Part shown: positions 61,446-62,980 of the stretch, piece after piece | Numbering within the stretch: the stretch's first letter is position 1 | Layout: each line of letters starts with the position of its first letter | Origin: Sphingomonas sp. TZW2008 | GTDB lineage: Bacteria; Pseudomonadota; Alphaproteobacteria; Sphingomonadales; Sphingomonadaceae | NCBI RefSeq assembly: GCF_002117915.1 | Contig: NZ_BDJB01000014.1 | Span: 1 to 62,980, forward strand | Direction: 5' to 3' | Length of the DNA stretch: 62,980 bases | Translations under genes and position numbers: made by a program | The notes under the pieces: generated by a model | Database searches by the model: none | Told to the model about the DNA's origin: nothing | Seen by the model: only the letters and a program-made list of their open reading frames with translations

Positions 61446-62936
61446 GTGAGCCTCGCCCCGCGCCTCGATCTGCGCCAGTCGCAGTCGCTGGTGATGACGC
61501 CGCAGCTGCAGCAGGCGATCAAGCTGCTCGCGCTGTCGAACCTTGAGATCGAGAGCGTCATCGCCGAGGAGATCGAGAAGAACCCGCTGCTCGAGGGCGC
61601 CCCCGCCGACGATGATGGCCCGGTGGCCGAGCGCGACACGCTTGTCGAGCGCGACGAGCCTGCGCCCGCGGACGAACTCGTCATCGCCGGAGAGGCTGCA
61701 GGCGAGACACTCGACGTCGATATCGCTGCCGAGCGGTTCGATGACGGCCCAGGCGACACAGTAGGAAGCGAGCGCGCGGCGGGCGACGGTCTCGGCCTCG
61801 ACGGTGCGAGCGGGACGGCCAGCGCGGACGGCCCAGATTTCGACGCAATGGCTAGCGCCGACCTGTCCTTGGCCGACCATCTGCTGCGCCAAGCGGGCGA
61901 GGCGCTTGCCGGCGGCGATCTGTTCGTCGCGCAGCACCTTATCGATCTGATTGATGAGGCCGGCTACCTCACCGCCAATCTGCTCGACGTGGCGACGCGG
62001 CTCGGCGTTCCGCTCGCACTGATCGAACAGGTGCTGGGCGTGATCCAGACGTTTGATCCGACCGGCGTCGGCGCGCGCGACCTTGCCGAATGCATCGCGC
62101 TCCAGGCGAAGGAGGCGGATCGCTACGATCCGTGCATGGCGCGGCTGATCGACAATCTCGATCTCGTCGCGCGCGGCGATCTGCCGCGGCTCAAGCGGCT
62201 CTGCCAGGTCGACGACGAGGACATGGCGGACATGATCCGCGAGCTGCGCGGCTACGACCCAAAGCCGGGCTGCCGCTACGGTGGTGAGCCGGCGCAGTCG
62301 GTGACCCCCGATCTCCACGTGCGCCGCACCGCGGCCGGCTGGGTGGTGGAGCTCGACGCCGCGTCGCTGCCGCGCGTGCTCGTCAACCGCCGCTATCACG
62401 CCGAGCTGTCGGCCGCGCCGCAGGACAAGGCATCGAAGGCGTGGCTCGGCGACATGCTGGCGAGCGCCAACTGGCTGGTGAAGGCGCTTGACCAGCGGCA
62501 GAAGACGATCATCCGCGTCGCGACCGAGATCGTGCGCCAGCAGGAGGCGTTCTTCCTGAAGGGCGTCGCGCACCTGCGCCCGCTGACGCTGCGCCAGGTC
62601 GCCGACGCGATCGAGATGCACGAATCGACGGTCAGCCGCGTGACGTCGAACAAATACCTGAGCTGCGCGCGCGGCCTGTTCGAGCTCAAATACTTCTTCA
62701 CCTCGGCGATCCAGGCGGCCGACGGCGGCGACGCGGTGTCCGCGGAGGCAGTGAAGAGCGCGATCAAGGCACTGATCGCGAACGAGGGCGCGAAGGTGCT
62801 GAGCGACGACACGATCGTCGAGCTGCTCAATGCCAAAGGCTTCGACATCGCGCGGCGCACGGTGGCGAAATATCGTGAGGCGATGGGGATCGGCAGCTCG
62901 GTGCAGCGGCGCCGGCAACGCGCGCTGGCCGGTTAG
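61446..62936 (+). CDS. rpoN: RNA polymerase sigma-54 factor
   Basis: The 496-residue protein has region I (LDLRQSQSLVMTPQLQQAIK then LLALSN, residues 7-33) with the activator-contact leucine/glutamine pattern, an acidic region II, a core-binding domain, an HTH around LTLRQVADAIEMHESTVSRV near residue 380, and the RpoN box ARRTVAKYRE at residues 469-478. The start is GTG. It directs transcription from -24/-12 promoters with enhancer-binding activators. hpf/ptsN, usually downstream, would lie beyond the window. Confidence 0.97.
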   Translation: MSLAPRLDLRQSQSLVMTPQLQQAIKLLALSNLEIESVIAEEIEKNPLLEGAPADDDGPVAERDTLVERDEPAPADELVIAGEAAGETLDVDIAAERFDDGPGDTVGSERAAGDGLGLDGASGTASADGPDFDAMASADLSLADHLLRQAGEALAGGDLFVAQHLIDLIDEAGYLTANLLDVATRLGVPLALIEQVLGVIQTFDPTGVGARDLAECIALQAKEADRYDPCMARLIDNLDLVARGDLPRLKRLCQVDDEDMADMIRELRGYDPKPGCRYGGEPAQSVTPDLHVRRTAAGWVVELDAASLPRVLVNRRYHAELSAAPQDKASKAWLGDMLASANWLVKALDQRQKTIIRVATEIVRQQEAFFLKGVAHLRPLTLRQVADAIEMHESTVSRVTSNKYLSCARGLFELKYFFTSAIQAADGGDAVSAEAVKSAIKALIANEGAKVLSDDTIVELLNAKGFDIARRTVAKYREAMGIGSSVQRRRQRALAG

Positions 62937-62941
62937 GCGAT

Positions 62942-62963
62942 CCCCCCCCCCCCCCCCCCCCCC
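62942..62963. other. 22-base C homopolymer at the right edge
   Basis: A run of 22 C residues begins just after the rpoN stop and is followed by more C-rich sequence to the window end. Nothing comparable occurs elsewhere in the window. It is probably a poly-G read artefact or contig-end error rather than genuine sequence. Confidence 0.7.
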
Positions 62964-62980
62964 GGCGGCGCCCCCCCGCC

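Overview
The window is a roughly 63 kb, GC-rich, densely coded chromosomal segment that looks like Sphingomonas or a close sphingomonad (Alphaproteobacteria). This rests on the split alphaproteobacterial F0 ATP synthase cluster (atpI-atpB-atpE-atpF'-atpF with b and b' subunits), the YdbH/YnbE/YdbL set, a DUF3035 lipoprotein beside lspA, an alphaproteobacterial RNase E with an acidic insertion in its S1 region, and the lptC-lptA-lptB-rpoN block. No database search was possible, so genus-level placement is an inference.

Layout. 1-2.95 kb is an accessory strip of lower GC (OLD-family ATPase/nuclease, AlpA-like regulator, DUF2513 protein) ending at the 3' end of tRNA-Pro(GGG), as expected for one edge of an integrated island that continues left of the window. 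3-9.5 kb holds a quinol monooxygenase-like protein, the yajC-secD-secF translocase operon with an Mth938-like gene, a divergent ArsR-type regulator/SDR pair sharing a clear palindrome, and a FucP/GluP-type sugar transporter. 9.5-17 kb holds a DUF2459 protein, the F0 operon with a recognisable promoter and terminator, and the ydbH-ynbE-ydbL envelope bridge. 17-25 kb holds radC, an EF-hand protein, purB, agmatine deiminase plus M28 peptidase, an S9 peptidase and rpsD.

25.4-29.3 kb is the most unusual unit: chorismate mutase, an 823-residue fusion of a DegT/StrS-type PLP aminotransferase with an FAD/NAD(P)-binding oxidoreductase, and an overlapping family 2 glycosyltransferase. 29.3-33.6 kb carries two different L,D-transpeptidases, a 2OG-Fe(II) oxygenase, a lipoprotein, a very acidic small protein and a decayed lipoprotein gene. 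33.6-43.7 kb is a long co-directional minus-strand run: isovaleryl-CoA dehydrogenase and both methylcrotonyl-CoA carboxylase subunits (leucine catabolism), a 39-codon coupled small ORF, folA, ribF, ileS, lspA and the DUF3035 lipoprotein; a LysR regulator diverges from its head.

44.7-52 kb holds thyA, a stand-alone JAB/RadC-like protein, a SAM-methyltransferase-like protein with a lipoprotein signal, prfB, PBP1A and an AMIN-domain amidase. 52.4-63 kb holds RNase E, a BepA-like M48/TPR protease coupled to a DsbA-like thiol oxidoreductase, a glycine-rich double cold-shock-domain protein, RNase D, the lptC-lptA-lptB transport genes and rpoN. The window ends in a 22-base C run that looks like an assembly edge artefact.

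The common theme of the core part is envelope biogenesis (Sec, Lpt, Ydb, peptidoglycan synthesis and cross-linking, periplasmic quality control) mixed with central housekeeping. The accessory features concentrate at the left edge and around 25-33 kb.
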